A stretch of 33,284 bases of DNA from the NCBI GenBank assembly GCA_045631305.1, contig JAZQUM010000135.1:1-33284 (forward strand), given 5' to 3'. A program made the position numbers and the translations under genes. Shown one piece after another: positions 21,069-29,326 of this stretch. Source of the DNA: JAZQUM01 sp045631305 (lineage in GTDB: Bacteria > Bacillota > Clostridia > Oscillospirales > Oscillospiraceae). Under the pieces are notes generated by a model. It made no database searches. It was not told where the DNA came from and worked only from the letters and a program-made list of their open reading frames with translations. The first letter of the stretch is position 1, and each line of letters opens with the position of its first letter.

Positions 21069-22320
21069 GGAACGCGCTTTTCATATCGGCGTTTCCATTT
21101 TGGTGGCTGTTATCGTCTGGCTTTTTGCCGGTTCTGTGGATCCTGTGGATTCCACAGTGTGGGCCAACAACATCGAAATTGAATACGTGGGTGAGGATAC
21201 TACCCTTGCCGAAAAGGGCCTGATGCTGCTGGGTGAATCTGACCGCACGGTTTCTTTGAAGCTCAAAGGCGAAAGAAATGTGATCTACAAGCTGGATACC
21301 AAGAAAGTTCGCGTGCAGGTAGATCTGGACAGTGTCAATTCCACGGGTATGCACACTTTGCGCTATGACGTGATCTTTCCCTCCGGTGTGCCTTACGGCA
21401 GCGTTTCTGTGGCAGATGCCAGCGCCTATACCGCAACGTTCTATGTGGGAGAGCTTTACAAAAAGACGGTGGATGTGCGCTATGAGATCATCGGCACTGT
21501 GGCAGATGGCTTTATGCAGGGCGATGTGGTGATCACCCCGGCTGCGCTTGAGATTCGCGGCCAGCAGGAAGATATCCTGCAGGTGAAATATGCCAAGGTG
21601 ATAATTGACGTTACCGACGCCACTTCCACCATTGCCGCTCTTTATGATTACGAGCTTTACGATTACAACAACCACCTTGTGGAAAATGAAAACCTCCATG
21701 TGGTGGATGATGCCGTTCAGATTTCCGTTCCTGTGCTGCAGGTAAAGGAAGTGCCTCTGACGGTGAACTTTACCGAGTCTCCCGGCTACAGTACCGACAA
21801 TGTGAACTGGAGCATTGACCATGCTACTATCCGCATTGCGGGCGAAGCGGCAGATCTGGTGATGGTAAATGAGGTCGTGCTGGATTCCATCGATCTCAGC
21901 AAGGTGGACACCACCTCTGCTTACGCCACCTATTCTTACGAAATCAACCTGCCCAAGGGCATTGTGAATAAGGATGATTTTACCAAGGCTGTGGTAAAGG
22001 TGAATTTCATTGATTTTGCAACGGCAGCTTTGACGGTGGATAACTTTATCTGTGCCAATGTGCCTGCAGGTTTTGCACCCACTGTGCTGACGGGCAGCCT
22101 CAACGTGACCTTGTGCGGCACGGCAGAGGATGTGGCAGCTATTGCCGCAGAGGATGCGGAAATTCTGCTGGATCTCTCTTCCCTGGAAAATGAGGAAGGG
22201 GTTTACACAGTGCCTGCGGAAATCAGCTTTAAGAGCGATAAGAATGTGGGCGTTATGGGAAGCTATGAAGTTTCCCTGCGGCTCAATCAGGAGAGTGAAA
22301 ACGGCGGAGGTCATGCATGA
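21049..22320 (+). CDS. cdaR: CdaA regulatory protein, YbbR-domain protein
   Basis: Membrane-anchored partner that modulates CdaA from outside the cell. The 423-residue product has a single N-terminal membrane helix (about residues 13-29, GVSILVAVIVWLF). About four YbbR-type beta domains follow; each shows the pattern of a strand, a hydrophobic turn and an ending such as VQVDLDSVNSTG, VIIDVTDAT, VVLDSIDLSK or ILLDLSSLENEEG. The ATG at 21049 has GGAG about 7 bases upstream inside cdaA; another ATG two codons on is possible. The stop overlaps the next ATG (ATGA), coupling it to the RseC-like gene. Confidence 0.92.
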   Translation: MKMKINKERAFHIGVSILVAVIVWLFAGSVDPVDSTVWANNIEIEYVGEDTTLAEKGLMLLGESDRTVSLKLKGERNVIYKLDTKKVRVQVDLDSVNSTGMHTLRYDVIFPSGVPYGSVSVADASAYTATFYVGELYKKTVDVRYEIIGTVADGFMQGDVVITPAALEIRGQQEDILQVKYAKVIIDVTDATSTIAALYDYELYDYNNHLVENENLHVVDDAVQISVPVLQVKEVPLTVNFTESPGYSTDNVNWSIDHATIRIAGEAADLVMVNEVVLDSIDLSKVDTTSAYATYSYEINLPKGIVNKDDFTKAVVKVNFIDFATAALTVDNFICANVPAGFAPTVLTGSLNVTLCGTAEDVAAIAAEDAEILLDLSSLENEEGVYTVPAEISFKSDKNVGVMGSYEVSLRLNQESENGGGHA

Positions 22321-22724
22321 CGCAGATCGCTACGGTTGAGCGCGTTTTAAAAGGCGGCAAAGTGCAGATCTCTGTGGTGCGGAAAACCGCCTGCGGACAT
22401 GACTGTGAAGAGTGCGCGGGCTGCGGTGTTTCCGGTGCTGCTGTTTTTATGACAGCGCGGTGCGATATCCCTGTGAAAGCGGGGGACAAGGTGCTGGTGG
22501 AAAGTAGCTCCAAGGAGCTGATCGGTATTGCGGCGCTGGTATATATCATTCCTGTAGTGTGCTTTTTCCTGGGCTATTTTCTCCCCGGCGGAAACTGCGG
22601 CGAAGGGCTGCGGATCGGTGCAGGGGTTGCCGCTTTTGCGGCGGGTTTTGTGCCTGCTGTGTGGTATGACCGGAAAAAGCGCAGAGAGGGCAGCGTTTCC
22701 TGCACAGTGGTTTCGCTGCGGTAA
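22317..22724 (+). CDS. SoxR-reducing system protein, RseC/MucC family
   Basis: Small membrane protein of the RseC/MucC family. In E. coli RseC works with the Rsx complex to reduce SoxR; in Clostridia it is often near rnf genes, and its role there is unclear. The 135-residue product has an N-terminal soluble part with four Cys (26, 30, 33, 36; pattern CGHDCEECAGCG), probably an iron-sulfur or metal site. Two membrane helices follow at about residues 65-83 and 92-112, and then a basic stretch (DRKKRREG). It overlaps cdaR by 4 bases and is followed after 9 bases by the DUF5685 gene. No rnf or rsx gene is in the window. Confidence 0.85.
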   Translation: MTQIATVERVLKGGKVQISVVRKTACGHDCEECAGCGVSGAAVFMTARCDIPVKAGDKVLVESSSKELIGIAALVYIIPVVCFFLGYFLPGGNCGEGLRIGAGVAAFAAGFVPAVWYDRKKRREGSVSCTVVSLR

Positions 22725-22733
22725 GGAGAGGCT

Positions 22734-23633
22734 ATGTTTGGATACGTGAGAGTGCCCCTTGCGGAGCTCCCCGCGGAGGAAACGGAACGTTTCCGCGCAG
22801 CTTACTGCGGCCTTTGCCATGTGTTGGGTGAGCGATACGGCGCTGCAGCGCGGTTCATCCTGAATTATGATTTTACCTTTCTTGCCATCCTTTTGGGTGG
22901 CGAGAGTGAGGCTTGCCGAACTTGCAGACGGTGTGCTGTGCATCCCTTTGAGAAAAGAAGTGTTCTTTGCACCAACAGAGCCATGGAGGTTGCCGCTGAT
23001 GAAAGCGTGATCCTTGCTTACTGGCAGGTGAAAGACGGCATCAGCGACCACGGTTTTTTCAAGGGATTGAAATACCGCGCTGCGCTTGCAGCTTTGCAGC
23101 GGGCCTATAAAAAGGCCAGAGTGCTGCGACCTTCCTTTGATGAAGTGACGCAGCGTGAACTTTCCCGCCTGCATGAGATGGAAGAGGAAAAATGCGCTTC
23201 CATCGATATGCCTGCCGATGCCTTTGCCCAGATCCTTTCTGCGGCAGCGGAAGAGGTGGAAGGAGAGGCAAAGCGGCGCGTGCTGCGTGAAACTTTATAT
23301 CATCTTGGCCGCTGGGTCTATCTCATGGACGCGGCAGATGACTTGAAAGAAGATGCCGAAAGCGGAAATTACAATCCTCTGATGTTGCGCTACGGCTTGG
23401 AAAACGGGGAATTTACCCCCGAAGCAAAGAGAGAATTTATTACCACTTTGGACCATTCTGCCCGTCTTGCCTGTGCCGGTGCGGCGCTTTTGGAAACGGG
23501 TGAGTGGAAGAACATTGTGGAGAGCACCCTGAACCGCGGACTATTTTATGTGGCGGCGCAGGTGCTGCAGGGAAGTTACCGAAAGATCCCCAAATCAAAG
23601 ATAACGAGGACCCGAAATGAAAGACCCCTATGA
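22734..23633 (+). CDS. DUF5685 family protein
   Basis: Unknown function. The 299-residue product is predicted helical. It has an N-terminal Cys pair (Cys25, Cys28 in AAYCGLCHVLGERYG), and a second cluster (Cys61, Cys64, Cys67, Cys79 in CRTCRRCAVHP and VLCTN), which look able to bind metal. Two Asp-rich spots, QVKDGISD (Asp101, Asp105) and LMDAADDLKEDAESGNYNPL (Asp199 to Asp207), resemble those of isoprenoid synthases; this is my reading and is untested. GGAGAGG lies 4 bases before the ATG. The gene overlaps the J-domain gene by 17 bases, and the two families occur together in Clostridia as I recall. Confidence 0.78.
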   Translation: MFGYVRVPLAELPAEETERFRAAYCGLCHVLGERYGAAARFILNYDFTFLAILLGGESEACRTCRRCAVHPFEKRSVLCTNRAMEVAADESVILAYWQVKDGISDHGFFKGLKYRAALAALQRAYKKARVLRPSFDEVTQRELSRLHEMEEEKCASIDMPADAFAQILSAAAEEVEGEAKRRVLRETLYHLGRWVYLMDAADDLKEDAESGNYNPLMLRYGLENGEFTPEAKREFITTLDHSARLACAGAALLETGEWKNIVESTLNRGLFYVAAQVLQGSYRKIPKSKITRTRNERPL

Positions 23634-24249
23634 AGTGCTGAACGTGTCGAAAGACGCGTCGGACGATGAGATCAAAAAAGCATACAGAGATCTTGCCCGC
23701 AAGTATCACCCCGATAACTATGTGGATAATCCCCTGGCAGATCTTGCGCAGGAGAAAATGAAAGATATCAATGCCGCTTATGAGGAGATCCAGCGCAGAA
23801 GAAGCAGCGGTTCTTCCGGCGGTTCTTACAGTTCTTCTGCAGGCCGCACTTACGGCGGCTACAGTGGTTACGGCGGTGCTTACGGACCCTGGAGCGGTTC
23901 GACCACCGGTGGAAGTTCTGTTTTTTCTCAGGTGCGTGTTGCCATTATGCAGGGCAATCTCGCCCGCGCCGAGGCGCTGCTCAATGCCAGCAGCGAGCGC
24001 AATGCCGAGTGGCATTTCCTCAAAGGAAGCATCTGTTATCGCCGCGGCTGGCTGGATGAGGCCAAGCGCTATTACAAGACGGCTTTGCAGATGGAGCCCG
24101 ACAACGCTGAGTACCGTCAGGCTGTGGATTTTATGGAACGCGGCGGAAGAGGACAGGCACAGGGTGATGTTTTCGGCACTGACACCTGCATCAGCGACGG
24201 ACTTTGCTGTCCGTTCCCGTTTTTCTGTTTACCTTGTTTTTGCTGTTAA
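23617..24249 (+). CDS. J-domain protein with TPR-like region and Cys-rich tail
   Basis: A DnaJ-like co-chaperone of 210 residues, not the full DnaJ. The J domain covers residues 1-62 (DPYEVLNVSKDASDDEIKKAY, HPD at 31-33). A Ser/Gly/Tyr-rich linker (about 62-105) follows, then a TPR-like pair of helices (about 108-175) with GNLARAEALLNASSERNAEWHFLKG and DEAKRYYKTALQMEPDN. The last 23 residues are unusual: Cys- and Phe-rich (CCPFPFFCLPCFCC), which suggests metal binding or membrane contact. It lacks the G/F and zinc-finger domains of DnaJ. Its start overlaps the DUF5685 gene by 17 bases, so the two proteins probably work together. The client is unknown. Confidence 0.85.
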   Translation: MKDPYEVLNVSKDASDDEIKKAYRDLARKYHPDNYVDNPLADLAQEKMKDINAAYEEIQRRRSSGSSGGSYSSSAGRTYGGYSGYGGAYGPWSGSTTGGSSVFSQVRVAIMQGNLARAEALLNASSERNAEWHFLKGSICYRRGWLDEAKRYYKTALQMEPDNAEYRQAVDFMERGGRGQAQGDVFGTDTCISDGLCCPFPFFCLPCFCC

Positions 24250-24276
24250 AGAAATAAATTTTTGGAGGAAGAAACT

Positions 24277-25155
24277 GTGGTTAAGAGTATGACCGGTTAC
24301 GGCCGCGCCAAGGAGATGCGCAACAACCGCGACATCACCGTTGAGGTGCGCTCCGTAAACAACCGTTATCTGGACTGCACGGTGAAGATGCCCCGCATCT
24401 ATACCTTCGCAGAAGATGCTATCAAGACCCGCGTGCAGAAGGCCATTTCCCGCGGCAAGGTGGATGTGTTCGTATCTGTGGACAGCTCCGCTGCCGACAC
24501 CGCTGTGGTAACGCTGAACAAGAGCCTTGTGGAAGGTTATCTTGCTGCGCTGAAGGAACTCAAAGAAGGCTACGGTCTGGAAGGCGACGTTTCCGCTGCC
24601 GCCATTGCCCGATTCCCTGATGTGATGACCGTTACCAAGGCTGATGAAGACGTGGAGACCGTGACGGAAGATATCTGCGCGGTGCTGGATCAGGCGCTGG
24701 CAGCATATAACGCAATGCGCGCTGCCGAAGGCGTGAAGCTGGCAGAAGACATCGCATCCCGTCTGGACACCATCGAAAGCCTCACCGCCAAGGTGGAAGA
24801 ACGCTCTCCCAAAACGGTGGCAGAATACCGCCAGAAGCTGCTGGGCCGCATGCAGGAAGTGCTGCAGAGCACCACTATCGACGAAAGCCGCATTCTGATG
24901 GAAGCTGCGATCTATGCCGATAAGGTGGCCGTAGATGAAGAAACCGTTCGTCTCCGCAGCCATCTTTCCCAGCTGCGCGGCATGCTGGGGAGCAACGATC
25001 CCATGGGCCGCAAGATGGACTTCCTCATTCAGGAAGTGAACCGCGAAAGCAACACCGTGGGCTCCAAGTGCAACGATGTGGAGATCGCAACGGTGGTTGT
25101 CAATCTCAAGGCAGAAGTGGAAAAGATCCGCGAACAGGTGCAGAACATCGAATAA
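24277..25155 (+). CDS. yicC: YicC/YloC family endoribonuclease
   Basis: Member of the YicC/YloC family, shown in E. coli and B. subtilis to have endoribonuclease activity. The 292-residue product starts VKSMTGYGRAKEM. It contains EVRSVNNRYLDCTVKMPR and ends with the conserved block GRKMDFLIQEVNRESNTVGSKCND, then KAEVEKIREQVQNIE. I chose the GTG at 24277 because GGAGGAA lies 6 bases upstream and the family begins at MxKSMTGYG; an upstream in-frame TTG would overlap the ribosome site. It is followed by remA, gmk and rpoZ, the standard order in Bacillota. Confidence 0.94.
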   Translation: MVKSMTGYGRAKEMRNNRDITVEVRSVNNRYLDCTVKMPRIYTFAEDAIKTRVQKAISRGKVDVFVSVDSSAADTAVVTLNKSLVEGYLAALKELKEGYGLEGDVSAAAIARFPDVMTVTKADEDVETVTEDICAVLDQALAAYNAMRAAEGVKLAEDIASRLDTIESLTAKVEERSPKTVAEYRQKLLGRMQEVLQSTTIDESRILMEAAIYADKVAVDEETVRLRSHLSQLRGMLGSNDPMGRKMDFLIQEVNRESNTVGSKCNDVEIATVVVNLKAEVEKIREQVQNIE

Positions 25156-25165
25156 GGAGAAAAGC

Positions 25166-25426
25166 ATGCAGCTTATCAACATCGGTTTCAGCAATATGAT
25201 CTCCGCAAGCCGCCTCATCTCTGTGGTGGGCCCTGAATCGGCACCCATCAAGCGTATGGTGCAGGAGGCCAGAGAACGCGGCATGCTGATCGACGCTACT
25301 TACGGCCGCAAGACCGCATCCGTTCTGATCATGGACAGCGACCACATTGTGCTCAGCGCCGTGTCCACGGAAAAACTTGCAGAAAAACTGGGAGTGGATC
25401 CCATGGAAGAGGAAGATTTGTTATGA
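25166..25426 (+). CDS. remA: RemA family regulator (DUF370)
   Basis: Small DNA-binding protein that in B. subtilis activates biofilm and osmoprotection genes as a multimer. The 86-residue product shows the family's INIGFSNMISASRLISVVGPESAPIKRMVQEA and GMLIDATYGRKTASVLIMDSDHIVLS, broken here only by a few residues, and an acidic end. The ATG at 25166 follows AAGGAGA with 6 bases between. The frame is open further upstream inside yicC, but that stretch is not conserved. Its ATGA overlap with gmk implies coupling. Confidence 0.95.
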   Translation: MQLINIGFSNMISASRLISVVGPESAPIKRMVQEARERGMLIDATYGRKTASVLIMDSDHIVLSAVSTEKLAEKLGVDPMEEEDLL

Positions 25427-26019
25427 GAAAAGGTAAGACTTTTATTGTGTCCGGCCCTTCCGGCGTAGGTAAGAGCACGGTGCTGGGCGCGCTGCTGGAG
25501 CGACAGAAGAATCTGTATTTCTCCGTTTCCGCCACCACCCGTGATCCCCGCCCCGGTGAGGAAGACGGCAAGCAGTATCACTTCATCAACCCCGATATTT
25601 TCCACAAGATGATCGGTGAAGATGAATTTCTGGAATATGCTGAATACGTGGGCAATTTCTACGGTACCCCCAAAAAGTATGTGGATGCAGCCATGGCCAT
25701 GGGTCAGGATGTAATTCTGGATATTGAGATCCAGGGTGCGCTGCAGGTGCATGCAAAGCGTCCCGAAACGGTGCGCATTTTCATTGCGCCTCCTTCCTGG
25801 GCAGAACTGGAACGCCGCCTGACCTGCCGCGGCACCGACTCTGCGGAAGTGATCCAGAAGCGTCTGCTCCGCGCCAAGGTGGAAGTGCAGACCGCCCATA
25901 CTTACGACTATTTCGTGATCAACGACACGGTGGAAAGCGCCGTGGAAGAGATCCGCGCTATTATTCTCGCTGAGCACTGCAAGCCCCAGGATCGCCTTGC
26001 GCTGCTGAGCGACAAGTAA
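25423..26019 (+). CDS. gmk: Guanylate kinase
   Basis: Phosphorylates GMP to GDP with ATP. The 198-residue product has the P-loop GPSGVGKSTV at residues 10-19. The GMP-binding region follows with SVSATTRDPRPGEEDGKQYHF (residues about 36-56) and EYVGNFYGTPKKYVD; DVILDIEIQGALQV and IFIAPPSWAELERRL come next. The start overlaps the remA stop by 4 bases. After it comes a short AT-rich gap and then rpoZ. Confidence 0.97.
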   Translation: MRKGKTFIVSGPSGVGKSTVLGALLERQKNLYFSVSATTRDPRPGEEDGKQYHFINPDIFHKMIGEDEFLEYAEYVGNFYGTPKKYVDAAMAMGQDVILDIEIQGALQVHAKRPETVRIFIAPPSWAELERRLTCRGTDSAEVIQKRLLRAKVEVQTAHTYDYFVINDTVESAVEEIRAIILAEHCKPQDRLALLSDK

Positions 26020-26036
26020 ATTCGTTTTCTATTTTT

Positions 26037-26052
26037 AATTTATCAATAAATT
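26037..26052. repeat. AT-rich palindrome upstream of rpoZ
   Basis: AATTTAT, two bases, ATAAATT: a perfect 7-bp inverted repeat in the 64-base gap between gmk and rpoZ. It could be an operator or part of a weak promoter; I see no clear -35/-10 pair. Confidence 0.4.
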
Positions 26053-26083
26053 TTAGCCATACGGCAGATTGGAAGTAATTATT

Positions 26084-26308
26084 ATGATGCTCTATCCCGC
26101 AATGAACACCCTGAACACTTATATCCCCAACCGTTACATGCTGGTCAACGTGGTTGCACGCCGCGCCCGTCAGCTGGCTGAAGAAGCTGAAATGATCGGC
26201 GAACCCCTGGAAGAAAAGTCCGTTACCATCGCCATTCAGGAAGTGGCCGACGGCAAGCACGATGCTGCCTCCATCGACACCACCATTAAGGAAGCTGTAG
26301 CAGATTGA
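26084..26308 (+). CDS. rpoZ: DNA-directed RNA polymerase subunit omega
   Basis: Small subunit that helps assemble the beta-prime subunit of RNA polymerase. The 74-residue product has NRYMLVNVVARRARQLAEEAE, the omega signature, then PLEEKSVTIAIQEVADGK. GGAAG lies 8 bases before the ATG at 26084; the ATG three bases further is equally possible, and an in-frame TTG at 26069 is less likely. In many Bacillota coaBC stands between rpoZ and priA; here priA follows directly. Confidence 0.9.
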   Translation: MMLYPAMNTLNTYIPNRYMLVNVVARRARQLAEEAEMIGEPLEEKSVTIAIQEVADGKHDAASIDTTIKEAVAD

Positions 26309-26335
26309 TTTTTTTGAGAGAAGGGAGATGCGGAA

Positions 26336-28783
26336 ATGGAGCAGGTAACACTTGCGAAAATTGCCGTTTCCGCGGCTGCCTATCCCATTGATAAACCCTA
26401 CACCTATCTGGTGCCCCGCGAAATGGAAGAGGCGCTGCAGCCCGGCATGCGGGTGACGGTGCCCTTCGGCAAGGGAAACCGCCTCAGCGAGGGAATGGTG
26501 CTGGCGGTGGAAGAGGGGGAAAAGCTCCCTCGTCTCAAAACTGTCAGTTCGCTTCTGGATAGTGAGCGCGTTATGAGTGAGGAGGATCTTCGCCTTGCTC
26601 TATGGATGCGCGAGCGCTATTTCTGCACTTTTTACGATGCGGCTAAGACCATTCTCCCTGCAGGGATCTGGTATCAGCTGCAGGTGATGTATCGCCTTGT
26701 GAAAGAAAGTGATGAAGAACTTTCTCAGGGTGAAAGAGCCGTGATGGATGCCATTTTCAACGGCGGCGGCGAACTGGAACTTGCCGAGATCCGCGATCTT
26801 TGCGGTGAGAAAACTGCGGCACTGCTGCGTGGGCTTACGGAAAAAGGCTATCTTGAAAAGAGGGAAGTTTCCCGCCGTAATCTCAAAGATAAAACCGTGA
26901 AGATGTTCGCCCTTGCCGTGGGCAAAGAGGAAGCTCTGGCGGAGGCGGAGAAGAAAAAACGCTCCGCGCCCATGCGCTATGAAGTGGTGCGGTTCCTTGC
27001 ATCCCAAGGCGTTGCCAGCGCTGAGGATGTGCGCTATTATACGGGCGTATCTGCTGCCACAGTGAAAAGCCTTGAAAAGGCGGGCATCGTGAAAACATGG
27101 GAAGAGGAAGCTTTCCGCGTGCCTGAGGTGAAAGCCAGAAAGGCAGAGAAGATTCAGCTTAGCGAAGAGCAGGAGTCGGTTTTCGGTGAGCTTTGCAACA
27201 TGATGCAAAGCGGAAAAGCTGCTGCAGCTCTTTTGGAAGGGGTAACCGGCAGCGGTAAGACCCAGGTGTATATCCGCCTGGTGCATGAGACGCTGCAGGC
27301 AGGGAAAACTGCCATTGTGCTGGTGCCTGAGATCGCGCTCACGGCCCAGATCATGGAGCGATTTTCTGCCCATTTTGGGGAGAAAGTTGCCATGCTGCAT
27401 TCTTCCCGCCCCACCTCCGAGCGCTATGACCAGTGGAAGCGTATCCGCCGTGGGGAAGTGAGCGTGGTGCTGGGTACCCGTTCGGCGGTGTTTGCGCCGC
27501 TGAAAGAGATCGGCCTCATTATTCTGGACGAAGAGCAGGAAAGCAGCTATCAGTCGGAAAATGCGCCCCGCTACCATGCGCGGGATATTGCCAAATTCCG
27601 CTGTGCAAGTCACGGTGGGCTGCTGCTTTTGGGTTCAGCCACCCCCGGCATTGAAAGCGCTTATTATGCGCGGCAGGGGGATTACCGCCATTTCCGTTTG
27701 CAGAGCCGCTATAATAAGCAGGCTTTGCCGGAAGTGATCATTGCCGACATGCGGCAGGAATTGCGCCGTGGCAACGACGGACTGATCAGCCGTGAACTGA
27801 AAGATGAACTTACGAAAAATCTGGAGCGTGGTGAGCAGAGCATTCTCTTCCTCAACCGCCGCGGCAACAGCCGCATGCTCCTTTGCGGTGAATGCGGCGC
27901 GGCGCCTGAGTGCCCCCGTTGCAGCATTCCCCTGACATATCACTCTGCCAACGGTCGATTGATGTGCCATTACTGCGGTCACTCGGAAAAGGCAGAGGAC
28001 CGATGCCCCCATTGCGGCGGCATGATGAAACGCGTTGGCTGCGGCACACAGAAGGTGGAAGAGGAGCTGCAGGCTCTTTTCCCCGATGTGCGTATTTTGC
28101 GCATGGATGCAGATACTGTCAACGCATCCCACCGCCATGAGGCGGTTTTTGAAACATTTGTGAAAGAAAAAGTTCCCATTCTTCTTGGCACCCAGATGGT
28201 GGCCAAAGGATTGGATTTTCCCGATGTGACGCTGGTAGGCGTGCTTAGCGCTGACAATTCCCTTTATGTGGATCATTACCGCGCCGCTGAGCGCACCTTC
28301 GCGCTTTTGACGCAGGTGGTGGGCCGCGCAGGACGCGGGGATAAAAAGGGAAGAGCCGTGATTGGTACCTTTACCCCCGAAAATGATGTGATCCGCCTTG
28401 CGGCGCGGCAGGCGTATGACGAATTTTATGAAAGTGAAATTCAGCTTCGCAAGGTCCGCCGCTACCCGCCCTTTGCCGACCTTTTCACCGTGACGGTGAC
28501 GGGGGAGGAGGAAGGAAAAGCCTTGCGAGCTTGCGCGCAGCTGAAAAGCGCTATGGAAAGCGCGCTGCGCCTTGCGGAGTTTTCCGCGCTGGGGCTTGAG
28601 ATCCTTGGGCCTGCGCCCACTGCGGTGGCAAAGGTGAATAACCGCTACCGCTACCGCCTGACTATCACAGGGCGCAATAATAAGCCCACAAGAGATTTTC
28701 TCAGCCACTATGTGAAAGCATTTTATACCAACCGTGAAAATCGCGCGCTGCAGATCGTGATCGATTGCAATGCGGCTGATTAA
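26336..28783 (+). CDS. priA: Primosomal protein N', replication restart helicase PriA
   Basis: Superfamily 2 DNA helicase that recognises stalled forks and reloads the replisome. The 815-residue product has the N-terminal 3'-DNA-binding domain (KIAVSAAAYPIDKPYTYLVP, GMRVTVPFGKGNR) and Walker A GVTGSGKTQVY near residue 301. A DEEQ box follows (LDEEQESSYQSENAPRYHARD; DEEH in many homologues). A zinc-binding domain near residues 519-560 carries eight Cys in CxxC pairs (CGECG, CPRC, CHYCG, CPHCGG). The helicase end has GTQMVAKGLDFPDVTLVGVL and VVGRAGRG. GGGAG precedes the ATG. Confidence 0.97.
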   Translation: MEQVTLAKIAVSAAAYPIDKPYTYLVPREMEEALQPGMRVTVPFGKGNRLSEGMVLAVEEGEKLPRLKTVSSLLDSERVMSEEDLRLALWMRERYFCTFYDAAKTILPAGIWYQLQVMYRLVKESDEELSQGERAVMDAIFNGGGELELAEIRDLCGEKTAALLRGLTEKGYLEKREVSRRNLKDKTVKMFALAVGKEEALAEAEKKKRSAPMRYEVVRFLASQGVASAEDVRYYTGVSAATVKSLEKAGIVKTWEEEAFRVPEVKARKAEKIQLSEEQESVFGELCNMMQSGKAAAALLEGVTGSGKTQVYIRLVHETLQAGKTAIVLVPEIALTAQIMERFSAHFGEKVAMLHSSRPTSERYDQWKRIRRGEVSVVLGTRSAVFAPLKEIGLIILDEEQESSYQSENAPRYHARDIAKFRCASHGGLLLLGSATPGIESAYYARQGDYRHFRLQSRYNKQALPEVIIADMRQELRRGNDGLISRELKDELTKNLERGEQSILFLNRRGNSRMLLCGECGAAPECPRCSIPLTYHSANGRLMCHYCGHSEKAEDRCPHCGGMMKRVGCGTQKVEEELQALFPDVRILRMDADTVNASHRHEAVFETFVKEKVPILLGTQMVAKGLDFPDVTLVGVLSADNSLYVDHYRAAERTFALLTQVVGRAGRGDKKGRAVIGTFTPENDVIRLAARQAYDEFYESEIQLRKVRRYPPFADLFTVTVTGEEEGKALRACAQLKSAMESALRLAEFSALGLEILGPAPTAVAKVNNRYRYRLTITGRNNKPTRDFLSHYVKAFYTNRENRALQIVIDCNAAD

Positions 28784-28807
28784 TCCAAAGCAAAAGAGGT
28801 AAAAGAA

Positions 28808-29326
28808 ATGTCTGTTAAAAGAATCATGGAAGTAGGCCGCGATGATTGCCTGTTCAAGGTTTGCCATAAGGTGACCAATTTCGATAAGCGCCTGCATCAT
28901 TTGCTGGAAGATATGATCGACACGCTGGAAGAATCCGGCGGCGTGGGTCTTGCAGCACCCCAGATCGGCATTATGCGCCGCGTGGCCGTTGTGCTGAACG
29001 AAGAAGATGAGATCATTGAACTCATCAACCCTGAGATCGTTTCCACCGAAGGCGAACAGGAAGGCCCTGAAGGCTGTTTGAGCCTGCCCGGTAAGTACGG
29101 CATGGTGAAGCGCCCCATGAAGGTGCGTGTCCGCGCCCAGGACCGAGACGGCAACGAATTCGAAGTGGAAGACGAAGGCCTCACCGCACGCTGCTTCTGC
29201 CATGAGATCGAGCATCTGGACGGCATCGTTTACAGTGTGCATTGCGACCGTTTCCTGACCCAGGAAGAACTGGAAGAATACTACGCACAGTTTGAAGACG
29301 AATTTGAGGAAGGTGAGGAAGAATAA
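28808..29326 (+). CDS. def: Peptide deformylase
   Basis: Removes the formyl group from the N-terminal Met of new proteins. The 172-residue product has the three deformylase motifs: GVGLAAPQIG (residues 45-54), EGCLSLPG with the metal ligand Cys90, and HEIEHLDG with His132, Glu133 and His136. The C-terminus is long and acidic (EEYYAQFEDEFEEGEEE). GAGGT lies 9 bases before the ATG. Its stop shares one base with the fmt ATG (TAATG), the usual def-fmt pairing of the deformylase and the formyltransferase that makes its substrate. Confidence 0.97.
   Translation: MSVKRIMEVGRDDCLFKVCHKVTNFDKRLHHLLEDMIDTLEESGGVGLAAPQIGIMRRVAVVLNEEDEIIELINPEIVSTEGEQEGPEGCLSLPGKYGMVKRPMKVRVRAQDRDGNEFEVEDEGLTARCFCHEIEHLDGIVYSVHCDRFLTQEELEEYYAQFEDEFEEGEEE

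Noticed and set aside
27635..29242. A 535-codon minus-strand open frame across priA and def
   Set aside because: Antisense shadow of conserved genes; no known domain.
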